Positions 31,185 through 41,659 are shown, numbered from the stretch's first letter. The stretch: 64,000 bases of DNA from Rubrivivax gelatinosus (GCF_004340905.1 NZ_SLXD01000017.1:25241-89240); one strand, 5' to 3'. Notes: a model not told the origin generated them from the letters alone. Numbers and translations are program-made.

Positions 31185-31868
31185 TCAGACGCTCCCTGCG
31201 GGGCCGGTCGCGTTGCGCTGCAGGATGTTCGAGAACTCCTCGATGAAGGTCTCGAACTGGGTCGCGATGCGGTCGATGTCGCGTGCGAAGCGGTTGTAGG
31301 CGACGACCGCCGGGATCGCCGCGAACAGGCCGATCGCGGTGGCCACCAGCGCCTCGGCGATGCCCGGCGCGACGGTGGCCAGCGTCACCTGCTGCAGGTT
31401 GGACAGGCCGACGAAGGCGTGCATGATCCCCCAGACGGTGCCGAACAGGCCGACGTAAGGCGAGACCGAACCGACCGAGGCGAGGAAGCTCAGGTGGCTC
31501 TCGATCGCGTCGAGCTCACGCTGGAAGCTCGCGCGCATCGCGCGGCGCGCGCCGTCGAGCTGGGCGCCGGCGTCCAGGCGGCGTTCGCGCAGCTTCAGGA
31601 ACTCGCGCATGCCGCTGGCGAAGATGCGTTCGATCGGCGCCGCGTCGGCCTTGTTCGTCGCCGCCTGGTTCAGCTCGGTCAGGCTGCGGCCGGACCAGAA
31701 CTCGCGTTCGAAGGCTTCGTTGCGGCTGCGCACGGTGCGCAGGCCGAAGAGCTTGCCGAAGATGACGGTCCAGCTGGCCAGCGAGACCAGCACGAGGCCG
31801 GCCATCACGAGCTGCACGACGGCGCTCGCCTGCAGCACGAGGGAGATGATCGAGAGATCCTGGTTCAT
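31185..31868 (-). CDS. tolQ: TolQ, MotA/ExbB-family proton channel subunit
   Basis: 227 residues starting at MNQDLSIISL. Three membrane helices: one near 14-36, and the pair with the channel motif SVSPYVGLFGTVWGIMHAF and EALVATAIGLFAAIPAVVAY. It forms the stator ring around the TolR dimer. The ATG at 31868 overlaps the ybgC stop (ATGA), the standard ybgC-tolQ coupling. Confidence 0.96.
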   Translation of the reverse strand: MNQDLSIISLVLQASAVVQLVMAGLVLVSLASWTVIFGKLFGLRTVRSRNEAFEREFWSGRSLTELNQAATNKADAAPIERIFASGMREFLKLRERRLDAGAQLDGARRAMRASFQRELDAIESHLSFLASVGSVSPYVGLFGTVWGIMHAFVGLSNLQQVTLATVAPGIAEALVATAIGLFAAIPAVVAYNRFARDIDRIATQFETFIEEFSNILQRNATGPAGSV

Positions 31869-32269
31869 CGGAGGGCGTCGAAGATCGGGAGCGGGATGCG
31901 CACGGGGCGGAAGGTCGCGGCGTCGACGCAGCCGACGCGCACCTGGGCTTCGGCCAGCAGCTCCTCGCCGCGCCAGGCCTGCTGGCTGAAGACGAGCGAG
32001 GCGCGGCACAGCTCGGACACGCGCGCGGTGACGACGATCTCGTCGTCCAGCCGCGCCGGGCGGCGGTACGAGACGCTGGCGTCGGCGACGACGAAGACGG
32101 TGCCGGTGGCCACGCGCCCGGCTTCCTGACCGATGCCCAGCGAGCGCAGCCACTCGGTGCGCGCACGCTCGAAGAACTTCAGGTAGTTCGCGTAGTAGAC
32201 GACGCCGCCGGCGTCGGTGTCTTCCCAGTAGACGCGGACGCGGTGGCGGAATTCGGCGGGCTCGGACAT
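31865..32269 (-). CDS. ybgC: YbgC, acyl-CoA thioesterase of the Tol operon
   Basis: 134-residue hotdog-fold thioesterase. Its catalytic region is RVYWEDTDAGGVVYYANYLK with the active Asp, followed by FFERARTEWLRSLG. YbgC hydrolyses short-chain or acyl-ACP/CoA thioesters and is nearly always the first gene of the tol operon, as here. Its function in the envelope is still debated in the family. Confidence 0.95.
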   Translation of the reverse strand: MSEPAEFRHRVRVYWEDTDAGGVVYYANYLKFFERARTEWLRSLGIGQEAGRVATGTVFVVADASVSYRRPARLDDEIVVTARVSELCRASLVFSQQAWRGEELLAEAQVRVGCVDAATFRPVRIPLPIFDALR

Positions 32270-32329
32270 CGGCGGGCGATTATGCGGCAGCGCAGCAACG
32301 GCCCGGCGGCCGGCGGGGCTGCCGCCGGC

Positions 32330-33511
32330 TCATCGGAGTTCGCGCGCCAGGCGCGCGATCGCGGTCTCCAGCTGGGCCATCGAGTTGGCGAAGGACAGGC
32401 GCAGGTAGCGTTCGGCGGCGGTCGGGCCGAAGTCGCGGCCCGGCGTCATCGCGACGTGGGCGCGCTCCATCATGCGCATGCAGAAGTCCCAGCTGCTGGG
32501 CGAGAAGCGCGAGCAGTCGGCCCAGGCGTAGAACGCGCCGTCGGGCATGACCGGCACCGTGAGACCCAGCTTCTGCAGCTCGGGCACGATGAAGTCACGG
32601 CGGCGGCGGAACTCCTCGCGCCGGCGTTCGTACTCGGCGATGGCCTCGGGCTCGAAACACGCCAGCGCGGCGTGCTGGGCCACCGTCGAGGGGCAGATGA
32701 AGAGGTTCTGCGCCAGCTTCTCGACCGCGCCGACCAGCGCCGTCGGCAGCACCACCCAGCCGACACGCCAGCCGGTCATGCTGAAGTACTTGGAGAAGCT
32801 GTTGATCGAGACGATGTCCTCGCCCAGCGCCAGCGCGCTGTGGCCGAAGGCCTCGTCGTAGCCCAGGCCGAGGTAGATCTCGTCGACGATGGTCACGCCG
32901 CCGCGTTCGCGCACGGTCTCGGCGATGGCCGCCATCTCGGCCGGCGCGATCGAGGTGCCGGTCGGGTTGCTCGGCGAGGCCAGCAGCACGCCGCGCGTGG
33001 CCGGCGTCCAGAACGCCGCCACCGAGCCGGCGTCGAGCTGGAAACGCGCCGCCGGCACGGCCGGCACCAGCCGCGCCGTGCCGCCGGCGGCGGCGACGAA
33101 ATGGCGGTTGCAGGGGTAGCTCGGGTCCGGCATCAGCACTTCGTCGCCGGCCTCGAACAAGGCCAGGCAGACGAGCTGCAGCGCGGCGGAGGCGCCGGCG
33201 GTGACGGCGATGCGCGCCGGGTCGACCTCCACACCCCAGCGCGTGCGGTACCAGCCGGCGATGCGCTCGCGCAGCGCGGGCAGGCCCAGCGCCGGCGTGT
33301 ACTGCGTGCGGCCGGCGGCCAGGCAGGCCTCGGCGGCGCGCTGCACGCCCGGCGGCGCGGTGAAGTCGGGTTCGCCGATGTTCAGGTAGATCATCGGCTC
33401 GCCGCCGCGTGCGGGGTCGCAGGCGGGGCTGGCGGCGATGCGGTCGGCCGCCTTGGCGCACTCCATGACGTAGAACGGGTCGATGCGCGCGACCCGGCTG
33501 GCGATGCGCAT
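32330..33511 (-). CDS. PLP-dependent class I/II aminotransferase
   Basis: 393-residue fold-type I aminotransferase starting at MRIASRVARID. Visible residues: YLNIGEPDFTAPPGV, the PLP-lysine in SINSFSKYFSMTGWRVGW, PSNPTGT and the carboxylate-binding Arg in RYLRLSFANS. It transfers an amino group between an amino acid and a 2-oxo acid; substrate preference cannot be fixed from this. It starts at a TGATG junction with the nusB stop, so it is co-translated with the riboflavin/nusB genes. Confidence 0.92.
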   Translation of the reverse strand: MRIASRVARIDPFYVMECAKAADRIAASPACDPARGGEPMIYLNIGEPDFTAPPGVQRAAEACLAAGRTQYTPALGLPALRERIAGWYRTRWGVEVDPARIAVTAGASAALQLVCLALFEAGDEVLMPDPSYPCNRHFVAAAGGTARLVPAVPAARFQLDAGSVAAFWTPATRGVLLASPSNPTGTSIAPAEMAAIAETVRERGGVTIVDEIYLGLGYDEAFGHSALALGEDIVSINSFSKYFSMTGWRVGWVVLPTALVGAVEKLAQNLFICPSTVAQHAALACFEPEAIAEYERRREEFRRRRDFIVPELQKLGLTVPVMPDGAFYAWADCSRFSPSSWDFCMRMMERAHVAMTPGRDFGPTAAERYLRLSFANSMAQLETAIARLARELR

Positions 33512-33990
33512 CAGGCCCCCTGGGCGCGGCGCTGGGCGACCTCGGCCGGGCGCAGGTCGCCGGCGGCCTTGTCGAGCACGCCGTTGACGTACTTGTGGCC
33601 GTCGGTGCCGCCAAAGCTCTTGGCCAGCTCGACGGCCTCGTTGATCGCGACGCGGTACGGCACTTCCAGGCAGTGCGTCAGCTCGTAGGCGCCGATCATC
33701 AGCACCGCGTGCTCGACCGGCGAGAGCTGGTTGGTGCGCCGGTCGACGTGGCGCGCGAGCACCGCGTCGAGTGCCGAGGCTTCGGCGATGCAGCCGTGCA
33801 GCAGGGCGTCGAAATGGGCGCGGTCGCACTTGTCGAAGCCGTCCTGCTCGCGCATGTGGGCGTCGATGGTGCCGGCGTCGGCGCCGCTGATCAGCCACTC
33901 GTAGAGGCCTTGCAGCGCGATCTCGCGCGAACGGCGGCGCGAGGACTTGGACGCGGCGCGTTTGCGCGCGGCAGTGGGTTCGGTGCTCAA
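33511..33990 (-). CDS. nusB: Transcription antitermination factor NusB
   Basis: 159 residues, basic N-terminal tail (ARKRAASKSSRRRSREIALQ) and an all-helical NusB fold with LSPVEHAVLMIGAYELTHCL and VPYRVAINEAVELAKSFGGT. It binds boxA RNA with NusE for rRNA antitermination. It overlaps ribH by four bases (ATGA), the standard ribH-nusB arrangement. Confidence 0.97.
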   Translation of the reverse strand: MSTEPTAARKRAASKSSRRRSREIALQGLYEWLISGADAGTIDAHMREQDGFDKCDRAHFDALLHGCIAEASALDAVLARHVDRRTNQLSPVEHAVLMIGAYELTHCLEVPYRVAINEAVELAKSFGGTDGHKYVNGVLDKAAGDLRPAEVAQRRAQGA

Positions 33991-34451
33991 GACAGGTCTT
34001 CCAGCAGGTTCGCCATCTCGACGGCGACGCGCGCGGCGTCGCGGCCCTTGTCCTCGGCACGGGCCCAGGCCTGGGCTTCGTTCTCGACGGTCAGGATGGC
34101 GTTGGCAATGGGGAGGCGGTGGTCCAGCGCGACGCGCGTGACGCCCGCGCCGCTTTCGTTGGCCACCAGTTCGAAGTGGTAGGTCTCGCCGCGGATGATG
34201 CAGCCCAGCGCGACCAGCGCGTCGTAGCCGCCCGAGGCGGCCAGCGCGGCCAGCACCACCGGCACCTCGAGCGCGCCGGGCACGGTGACTTCGCGCACGT
34301 CGGCCGCGTCCACGTCCAGGCGCGCCAGCTCGGCGCGGCAGGCCTCGGCCAGCGCGGCGGTGATCGGGTCGTTGAAACGCGCCCGCACGATGGCGATGCG
34401 CAGGCCGCTGCCGTCGAGATCGGCGGCCTGGCCCTGTTCGGCGTTCTGCAT
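33987..34451 (-). CDS. ribH: Lumazine synthase RibH
   Basis: 154 residues: 6,7-dimethyl-8-ribityllumazine synthase, next-to-last step of riboflavin synthesis. Marks: IAIVRARFNDPI, VPGALEVPVVLAALA, ALGCIIRGETYHFELVANES and the C-terminal ENEAQAWARAEDKGRDAA. It follows ribBX by eight bases. Confidence 0.97.
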   Translation of the reverse strand: MQNAEQGQAADLDGSGLRIAIVRARFNDPITAALAEACRAELARLDVDAADVREVTVPGALEVPVVLAALAASGGYDALVALGCIIRGETYHFELVANESGAGVTRVALDHRLPIANAILTVENEAQAWARAEDKGRDAARVAVEMANLLEDLS

Positions 34452-34459
34452 GGTGCTCC

Positions 34460-35557
<1,098 letters not shown>

Positions 35558-35607
35558 CGTGGAATTGTAGGCGTCGCTCCCGGCGCGGCCCGGACAGGCA
35601 AACGAAA

Positions 35608-35633
35608 GGGCGGGCGCCTCGCGGCGCCCGCCC
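35608..35633 (-). terminator. Terminator of the PEP-CTERM gene
   Basis: Eleven-base-pair GC stem (35608-35618 with 35623-35633) and a four-base loop. On the minus strand it is followed by TTTCGTTT. It lies 30 bases past the PEP-CTERM stop and 50 bases before the ribBX ATG, so it would uncouple ribBX from the upstream gene. Confidence 0.8.
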
Positions 35634-35662
35634 GTGAAATCGAGCCGCCCGCGGCGGCGGCG

Positions 35663-36466
35663 TCAGCCCTGGCGGCGGCGGCGTGCCACCGCGGCACCGG
35701 CCAGCGCGAAGGCGGCCAGCGCCAGCGAGGCCGGCTCGGGCACCTCCGACGGCGGCTGGGCCGCCGTGGTCGCGACCAGCAGGTCGTCGAAGCCCAGCGC
35801 GTCGGCGTCGGCACCCTGGTTCTGGGTGATCGTGATGACGATCTCGCTGAAGGCCGTCTCGAGGTCGACGATGCCCCAGAAGATCAGGCTGCCGTTGGTC
35901 GAGTCGGGGTCGGTGTCGGCGGTGGTGGTGAGCGAGCCCCGGCTGCCGGTGCCGCCGCCGGTCTCGCCGTAGACGTCGTAGTCCTCGCCGTTGACGGTCA
36001 CCGTCAGCAGGCCGTCGAAGTCGCCGACGTCGGTCGCGTAGAAGCCGAAGGCGTTGATCGCGGTGGCGAAAGTCAGCGTGAAGGAACGCGAGCTTTCCCA
36101 GAAATACTGGCCCTCGGGCGTGGTGTTGAAACGCCCGGAGCTGACGCCGCCGTCGTCGAAGGTCTCCTGGCCGATCTGGCTGCGGCCTTGCACGTCGGCC
36201 ACCGACAGGCCCGCCTTGCCGCCGAACAGGGTCGCCGGCGTCGAGCGGTACTCGTAGCTCTCGAAGCTCTCGCCCGCGACCGTGCCGCTCTTCAGGTCGG
36301 ACAGGAACTGGGAGCGAACCGCATAGGACTCGCCATCGGTCGGCACCTGGCCCTGCGGGCTTTCGTCGAAGCCGTAATAGGTCGTCGGCACCGCGAGCGC
36401 CGCGCCCGCGAAGAACAGCGAACACGCGGTCAGCGCGAACCGTGCACAGCGTTGGATGGAGACCAT
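35663..36466 (-). CDS. PEP-CTERM sorting-domain exported protein
   Basis: 267 residues. Signal peptide cut near ALA-VPTTYY (residue 25); a beta-rich exported domain (FTLTFATAINAFGFYATDVG, SEIVITITQNQGADADALGF); and a C-terminal PEP-CTERM signal: VPEPASLALAAF, a short membrane segment, and an ARRRRQG basic tail. Exosortase cuts this signal and the protein is exported, usually with exopolysaccharide. The role of the mature domain is unknown. It has its own terminator and sits between ribD and ribBX, where ribE is normally found. The window holds no exosortase gene. Confidence 0.92.
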   Translation of the reverse strand: MVSIQRCARFALTACSLFFAGAALAVPTTYYGFDESPQGQVPTDGESYAVRSQFLSDLKSGTVAGESFESYEYRSTPATLFGGKAGLSVADVQGRSQIGQETFDDGGVSSGRFNTTPEGQYFWESSRSFTLTFATAINAFGFYATDVGDFDGLLTVTVNGEDYDVYGETGGGTGSRGSLTTTADTDPDSTNGSLIFWGIVDLETAFSEIVITITQNQGADADALGFDDLLVATTAAQPPSEVPEPASLALAAFALAGAAVARRRRQG

Positions 36467-36555
36467 CGATCGAGACCCTCCTCACGAGCGGCACCCGGAC
36501 GGCGCAACCCCTCGAAACGATGATAGCGACGCCCCCCTAGGAGGCATCCCCCCAT

Positions 36556-37656
36556 TCACATGGCACGCAGCAGCAGGCGCAGGTCATCCCCGACACGGGT
36601 GGTGCCGGCAAAGGTGAAGCGCAGGCCCTGGGCGAGGCTGTCGTAGGGCCCCAGCGCCGCCATGCCGCGCCCGGCACCGAGCAGCACAGGCGCGGCGTAG
36701 ACGAGCAGCTCGTCGACCCGGCCGGTGGCGAGCAGCGCCGCGTTGAGGCGGGCGCCGGCTTCGACGTGCAGTTCGTTGACGCCCAGCGCCGCGAGATCGG
36801 CCAGCACCGCGGCCAGGTCCACCTGGCCGTCGGCGCCGGGGCGGGCGTGCAGTTCGGCGCCCGCCAGGCGCAGCGGGTGCGTGTCGGCCGGCTGCGCGGC
36901 GGCGTGGAAGACCCGGCAGCGCCCCGGCGGCGCGAGCAGCCGCGCGGTGGCCGGCAGGCGCAGCCGCGAGTCGACGAGCACGCGCATCGGCTGCAGCGCG
37001 GTCGGCACCAGGCGCACGTCCAGCCGCGGGTCGTCGGCCAGCGCGGTGCCGATGCCGGTCAGCACGGCGCCGGCACGCCGGCGCCAGGCGTGGCCGTCGG
37101 CGCGCGCCTGGGCGCCGGTGATCCACTGGCTGGCGCCGTTGGGCAGCGCGGTGCGGCCGTCCAGCGAGGCGGCGATCTTCATGCGCACCCAGGGGCGGCC
37201 ACGCTCGACACGCGAGAAGAAGCCGATGTTGAGCTCACGCGCGGCCGTGGCGATGTCCGCGTCGGCCATCTCGACCTGCACGCCGGCGGCGCGCAGCCGC
37301 GCGATGCCCGCGCCGGCGACCTGCGGGAACGGGTCGCCGACCGCGACGACGACGCGCGCGACGCCCGCGGCCACCAGCGCGTCGCAGCACGGCGGCGTGC
37401 GGCCGTGGTGGGCGCAGGGCTCCAGCGTGACCCAGGCGGTGGCGCCGCGCAGCGCGTGGCCGGCGGCCGCCGCGTCGCGCAGCGCCATCACCTCGGCGTG
37501 GGCTTCGCCGGCACGCTGGGTCGCACCGCGGCCGAGCACGCGGCCGTCTTCGTGGCCGATGACGCAGCCGACACGCGGGTTGGGGTCGCTGAGGCCGATC
37601 GAGCCCTCGGCGAGGGCGAGGGCTTCGAACAAACGGGTGCGGTCCAGCGGAGACAT
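36556..37656 (-). CDS. ribD: RibD, bifunctional riboflavin deaminase/reductase
   Basis: 366 residues. The N-terminal cytidine-deaminase-like domain carries zinc motifs HAEVMALRDA and PCAHHGRTPPCCDAL. The C-terminal reductase begins near WVRMKIAASLDGRTALPNG. It turns the pyrimidine product of GTP cyclohydrolase II into 5-amino-6-ribitylamino-uracil phosphate. It follows pilV by 46 bases and precedes the PEP-CTERM gene; ribE (riboflavin synthase) is missing from the cluster. Confidence 0.96.
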   Translation of the reverse strand: MSPLDRTRLFEALALAEGSIGLSDPNPRVGCVIGHEDGRVLGRGATQRAGEAHAEVMALRDAAAAGHALRGATAWVTLEPCAHHGRTPPCCDALVAAGVARVVVAVGDPFPQVAGAGIARLRAAGVQVEMADADIATAARELNIGFFSRVERGRPWVRMKIAASLDGRTALPNGASQWITGAQARADGHAWRRRAGAVLTGIGTALADDPRLDVRLVPTALQPMRVLVDSRLRLPATARLLAPPGRCRVFHAAAQPADTHPLRLAGAELHARPGADGQVDLAAVLADLAALGVNELHVEAGARLNAALLATGRVDELLVYAAPVLLGAGRGMAALGPYDSLAQGLRFTFAGTTRVGDDLRLLLRAM

Positions 37657-37702
37657 CGGCGCGGGGTGGGTCCAGGCAGCGGCAGCTTGCCGCGCCGCGA
37701 TG

Positions 37703-38923
37703 CTAAGACGTCGTCGTCGGCACCGGCTCGGGTTCGGGCTGGTGTTCGAGCGTCTTGGTCATCGGCGCCGTGTCGGGGTCGTCGTCCGGACAGGCGAAAC
37801 GGTTGCTGCCGTCACCGGCGCTGATGACGAGGAAGTTCTGGTTCGTCAGCGCGCCGACGACGTCGACGTAGTCCAGCGGGTGGTCGATGTTGCGCGGCGG
37901 GCGCGGCATGGGCGTGTAGCGGCAGACGCGCAGCTTGTCGGCGTCCCTCAGGGTGCCGGGCACGTCGTCGCGCGGCAGCGTCGCAAGCTTGCTCAGTTGC
38001 AGTGTCGAACGCCCCGACCAGGTCGTGCTGGCCGAGGCCAGCGGCACGGCGCAGTAGTAGGCGACGTAGCCCGCAAAGACCCGGTGCAGGCAGTCGACGA
38101 CCGGCGGCAGCGGTGAGCCGGTGCGCTGCACGGTGACGAAGGGCGCGGGCATGTCCGGGATCGAGTCCTGGTCGGCTTCCGACAAGGACGGCGGCACTTC
38201 GGCCAGTTCGGGTGTCGGCGATTGGCCCGTGGCAAAACGCACGTAGCCCGACAGCAGGTAGGCGTTGCTCGCGACGCAGGGTGTCGACGGCATGCAGATG
38301 CTGACGATGACGCCCGTCAGGTTGTTGAAGACCCAGGACACGCCGCCGCTGTCCGGCAGCCGGAAGGTGCTGGTGCTGCCGCCCTCGTCGAGCTCCGCCT
38401 CGGACGGGATCGCCGGATGGCGCCCCCCGGGCAAGGCCAGGCCGGTCGTGTTGCCGGGCATGAACAGCGCGCCCGACAGGTCCGGCGGCGTGCCGGCGAT
38501 GAAGGTGGCGAAATCGACCCACTGGTTGTCGTTCTCGGCACGCCGGTCGCGCCAGGCCACCTTCAGCTCGACCATCTTCGCGCGGCCGGCCTCCGGCTCG
38601 AGTTCGGTCACGGTCTGGTACAGCGTGAACTCGGTGTTCGCGAGCGCGGTGGGCATCGGCTGGCCCGGTGCGGTGGCGATCGTCGACTCGTAGCTGACGC
38701 CGTTCGCACCGTCGAGCGAGCGGTAGCCGCGCAGTATCTCCAGGCGCTCCTGCGCGATGCGCACCGCCTCGCTGCGCTGGCGCGAGACGTCGGCGTTGGC
38801 GCGCAGCGTGGCCTGCAGCCCGACGACACCCAGCAGGCCGATCGCCATCACCGCCAGCGCGACCATCGCCTCGACCAGCGAGACGCCGCGTGCACGCCGC
38901 CGGCTGCGCCCGGCCGCGTTCAC
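37703..38923 (-). CDS. pilV: PilV-like minor type IV pilin (unusually long)
   Basis: 406 residues. Class III prepilin signal RRRARGVSLVEAMVALAVMA, cut after the Gly, then the conserved N-terminal helix (VALAVMAIGLLGVVGLQ). Minor pilins of this kind prime pilus assembly at the tip. Typical PilV is less than half as long; the extra region (from about 130) is Pro/Ser-rich with several cysteines (SICMPSTPCVASN, DCLHRVFAGYVAYYCAV), suggesting an added disulfide-stabilised tip domain. Last pilin gene of the operon; it overlaps pilX by four bases. Confidence 0.88.
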   Translation of the reverse strand: MNAAGRSRRRARGVSLVEAMVALAVMAIGLLGVVGLQATLRANADVSRQRSEAVRIAQERLEILRGYRSLDGANGVSYESTIATAPGQPMPTALANTEFTLYQTVTELEPEAGRAKMVELKVAWRDRRAENDNQWVDFATFIAGTPPDLSGALFMPGNTTGLALPGGRHPAIPSEAELDEGGSTSTFRLPDSGGVSWVFNNLTGVIVSICMPSTPCVASNAYLLSGYVRFATGQSPTPELAEVPPSLSEADQDSIPDMPAPFVTVQRTGSPLPPVVDCLHRVFAGYVAYYCAVPLASASTTWSGRSTLQLSKLATLPRDDVPGTLRDADKLRVCRYTPMPRPPRNIDHPLDYVDVVGALTNQNFLVISAGDGSNRFACPDDDPDTAPMTKTLEHQPEPEPVPTTTS

Positions 38924-40302
38924 GGGAAGTCCTTCCAGGCGCCCGGCAGGCGTGCGAACGAGCCGGCCAGCGTCGACAGGCGGCGCACGACGTCGGCGTC
39001 GTAGTCGATCGTGCTGCCGGCGGCGGTTTCGACGATCAGGTTGTTCTCGGCGATCAGCGCGCCTTCGACGCGCGCCGTGCCGGCGAGCCGCCAGTCGGCG
39101 GCGCGGCCGTAGATCAGCCCGTAGACGGTGCGGCCGCCGGTGTCGAAATCCAGCTCGCCGGTGACGACGATCGTGACCGGCGCGGCGCTGCTGCCGATGT
39201 CGCCGCTGCCGTCGAGCAGCAGGTCGCCCTCGACCCAGATCGGGCGCCCGGGGTTCAGCGCGATGGTGTCCTCGACGGCCTCGCCGTCGCAGGTGACGGC
39301 GCTGCAGTCCAGCACCACGGCGGCCGGCTGGTCGCGGTAGGTCTCGGGCCGCATCAGGAAGACCGAGGCGAACATGCGGACCTCGGCCGGCGGGCCGCCA
39401 GGCTCGGCAAGGTCTTTCAGTGCGTCATCCCCGACGAGCGTGGTGCCGGCGTCGGCTGGCGAGCCCGGGGCGCCCAGCGTCTCCACGGCTGACGGGAGAC
39501 TGGCGCCGCCCAGGCGCACCGCATAGCCCGTGTCCGACCCGGTGCGCGCGACGCGCAGCGTGCCGCCGGCCGCGGTGGACACGGTCTCGCGCACCACCAG
39601 CGTGTCCCGCGGCAGCGCCACCGTGACACGTTTGCTGCCGTCGCGTTCCACCGCCGCCACGCGCCCGGTCATGCCGGCCCAGGTGGAGATCGCGGCGAAG
39701 CCTTCGCCCGATGGTGCGACCGCGCGCACGATCGGCAGCGCGCTCATGTTGGGCGAGAAGGTCAGGCAGTCCTCGACCAGCCGGGTGCAGCCGTTGGCGT
39801 AGATGCGCACCATCCCGGGCCGTGCGGTGGAGCCGATGATCGCGACGCGGAAGGCCGGGTGCGGGCCCTCGGTGGTGGGCGCGTCGGGCAGCGTGATGCC
39901 GCTGGCCGGGCAGCGGCAGCTCCAGTTCTCGCCGTCGCGCACGCAGGTGGCGAAGGCGACGTTGCCGCTGCCGTCGACACGCGCGCCGATGAAGCCGGTG
40001 TCGGCGTTGGTCACCAGGTAGCGTTCACGGAAGCTGGTGTCGCTGGTGTCGGTGCTGGGTTCGCAGTCGGCGTCGATGCGCCCGCCGTTGAGCTTCAGCA
40101 GCGCCCACTCCAGGCCGGCCTCGGCGGTTTCCATCGCCTGCGTCGAGCGGTACTGGTTGACGCCGGTGCGCTGCTCGAAGATCAGGTTGCGGCTGGTGTA
40201 GGCCGCCACCAGCGAGACGACGAAGAACAGCAGCAGCACGACCGCCAGCGCGGCCAGGCCGTGCTGGCGGCGGCGGGGCGGGCGGGGGCTGCGGCCGCTC
40301 AT
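38920..40302 (-). CDS. pilX: PilX-like minor pilin (unusually long)
   Basis: 460 residues starting at MSGRSPRPPR. A membrane helix at about 14-37 (GLAALAVVLLLFFVVSLVAA) lacks the strict pilin E5 glutamate, as is common in PilX/GspK-like proteins, and NQYRSTQAMETAEAGLEWAL follows. The C-terminal half is beta-rich with glycine repeats (VTIVVTGELDFDTGGRTVYG, ALIAENNLIVETAAGSTIDY), much longer than ordinary PilX. It overlaps pilW and pilV (ATGA at both ends), indicating strict co-translation. Confidence 0.85.
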   Translation of the reverse strand: MSGRSPRPPRRRQHGLAALAVVLLLFFVVSLVAAYTSRNLIFEQRTGVNQYRSTQAMETAEAGLEWALLKLNGGRIDADCEPSTDTSDTSFRERYLVTNADTGFIGARVDGSGNVAFATCVRDGENWSCRCPASGITLPDAPTTEGPHPAFRVAIIGSTARPGMVRIYANGCTRLVEDCLTFSPNMSALPIVRAVAPSGEGFAAISTWAGMTGRVAAVERDGSKRVTVALPRDTLVVRETVSTAAGGTLRVARTGSDTGYAVRLGGASLPSAVETLGAPGSPADAGTTLVGDDALKDLAEPGGPPAEVRMFASVFLMRPETYRDQPAAVVLDCSAVTCDGEAVEDTIALNPGRPIWVEGDLLLDGSGDIGSSAAPVTIVVTGELDFDTGGRTVYGLIYGRAADWRLAGTARVEGALIAENNLIVETAAGSTIDYDADVVRRLSTLAGSFARLPGAWKDFP

Positions 40303-41066
40303 GTCGGGCACACGCGTGTCGGGTGCGCGGCGTCGCGGTACTCGACGAAGTCGTTGCGCAGCTTGACGGTCGCCTCCATCGAGCGTGTCACGCTCGGGTC
40401 GGCGACCGATTCGGCCTCGATTTCCACCTTCAGCAGCCGCACCTTCAGCCGCGGCCAGCAACTGTCGGTGTTGTCGTCGCAGAGCTTGGCGCAGGGCAGG
40501 GGCACCGGGTCGGGCAGCGGCGGATCCTCGTCGTCGTCGGCATCGTGGACGTCGAAGCGTGTGATGCGCATCGTGCGGCTGTCCGTCAGCTCCTGCCAGC
40601 CGGTCGGCGTCGCGTTCTGGACGCAGGTCGTGCCGTTGACGACCGCGGCGGTGTGGATCGCCGACTTCAGCACGCCGTTTTCGAGCTTGATGCCGAGCGC
40701 GCTGTTGTTGTCGCCGCTGCGGTAGTAGCGGTAGACGACCGAGTCGGCGTCCGGGCCCATCACCACCGTCGCGTAGCGGTTGCACTGCGGCTGCGTGTTC
40801 TCGGTCGACCAGGGGCCGCTGTTCTGCGCGTCGTGCCAGATGCCGGCGCGGCGCAGGTCGCGCACGATGATGTCGGTGCTCGCACGCAGGTCCTGCTGGA
40901 GCTGGGTTTCCAGCAGCAGGCGGCGGTTCTCGGTGAGCTGGCCCGAGACCAGCAGCGCCGAAGCCGCGACGACCAGCAGCCCGATCGTCACGCCGACCAT
41001 CAGCTCGACGATCGACAGGCCGCGCTGGCCGCGGCGGCCGCCGGCCGGAAGGCGGCGCTTCAGCAT
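40299..41066 (-). CDS. pilW: PilW-like minor pilin
   Basis: 255 residues with a prepilin peptidase site and helix GQRGLSIVELMVGVTIGLLV, then QLQQDLRASTDIIVRDLRRAGIW, a PilW hallmark. Cysteine-containing C-terminal domain (PCAKLCDDNTDSCW). Part of the pilus priming complex with the products of the fimT, pilX and pilV genes. It overlaps fimT by seven bases. Confidence 0.9.
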   Translation of the reverse strand: MLKRRLPAGGRRGQRGLSIVELMVGVTIGLLVVAASALLVSGQLTENRRLLLETQLQQDLRASTDIIVRDLRRAGIWHDAQNSGPWSTENTQPQCNRYATVVMGPDADSVVYRYYRSGDNNSALGIKLENGVLKSAIHTAAVVNGTTCVQNATPTGWQELTDSRTMRITRFDVHDADDDEDPPLPDPVPLPCAKLCDDNTDSCWPRLKVRLLKVEIEAESVADPSVTRSMEATVKLRNDFVEYRDAAHPTRVCPT

Positions 41067-41659
41067 GCGGCTGCTCCCAGCGAAGCCTGGCTGGCGCAGA
41101 CGGTCGGCCGGCCGGCGCGGCCGATCGTCGTGCGCAGCGAGCGCGAGCCGTCGAGCTCGGCGTTGACGACGAAGGCGTTCAGCGGCTCGGGCAGCCAGTC
41201 CGAGCTGTGCGTCAGCAGGCCGCCGGTCAGCGGGTCGAAGCCGAAGCCGCGGTCACCGGCGGGCAGCTTCAGGTGCACGCCACCGTCGCCCGGCAAGGCC
41301 ACGGTGCGCAGCTCCACCGACACCGGGTTGGGGCAGGCCTGGCCCGCGCCGCGTGTGCAGTCGCAGTACAGCTTGGTGGCGTCGGCACCGGGGCGCAGTT
41401 CGTAGATCGTGTAGCAGGACACCGCCGAGCCCGCCGCCGGGAACAGCACGAAGGAGCGCAGGCCGTGCGCCACGGCCTGGCTGCGTGCGTACTGCACGTC
41501 GGTGCCGAACTGGGCGCTGATGCTCTTCAGGCGCTGCACGCGGATGTAGTCGAACAGCGAAGGTGCGCCCAGCGCCAGCAGCACGCCCAGCAAGGCGACG
41601 ACGACCATCAGCTCGACCAGCGTCAGGCCGTGGCAGCGGGGGCGGCGAAACGTCGTCAT
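41060..41659 (-). CDS. FimT/GspH-like minor pseudopilin
   Basis: 199 residues; MTTFRRPRCHGLTLVELMVV is the prepilin leader and start of the helix. Then FDYIRVQRLKSISAQFGTDV and QYARSQAVAHGLRSFVLF, typical for GspH/FimT beta-sandwich pseudopilins. Overlaps pilE (upstream) and pilW (downstream), so it is part of the coupled minor-pilin operon. Confidence 0.88.
   Translation of the reverse strand: MTTFRRPRCHGLTLVELMVVVALLGVLLALGAPSLFDYIRVQRLKSISAQFGTDVQYARSQAVAHGLRSFVLFPAAGSAVSCYTIYELRPGADATKLYCDCTRGAGQACPNPVSVELRTVALPGDGGVHLKLPAGDRGFGFDPLTGGLLTHSSDWLPEPLNAFVVNAELDGSRSLRTTIGRAGRPTVCASQASLGAAAC

Noticed and set aside
35558..35662. Possible FMN riboswitch before ribBX
   Set aside because: Only 105 bases, mostly the terminator of the PEP-CTERM gene; no AGGAUA/RFN-box pattern.
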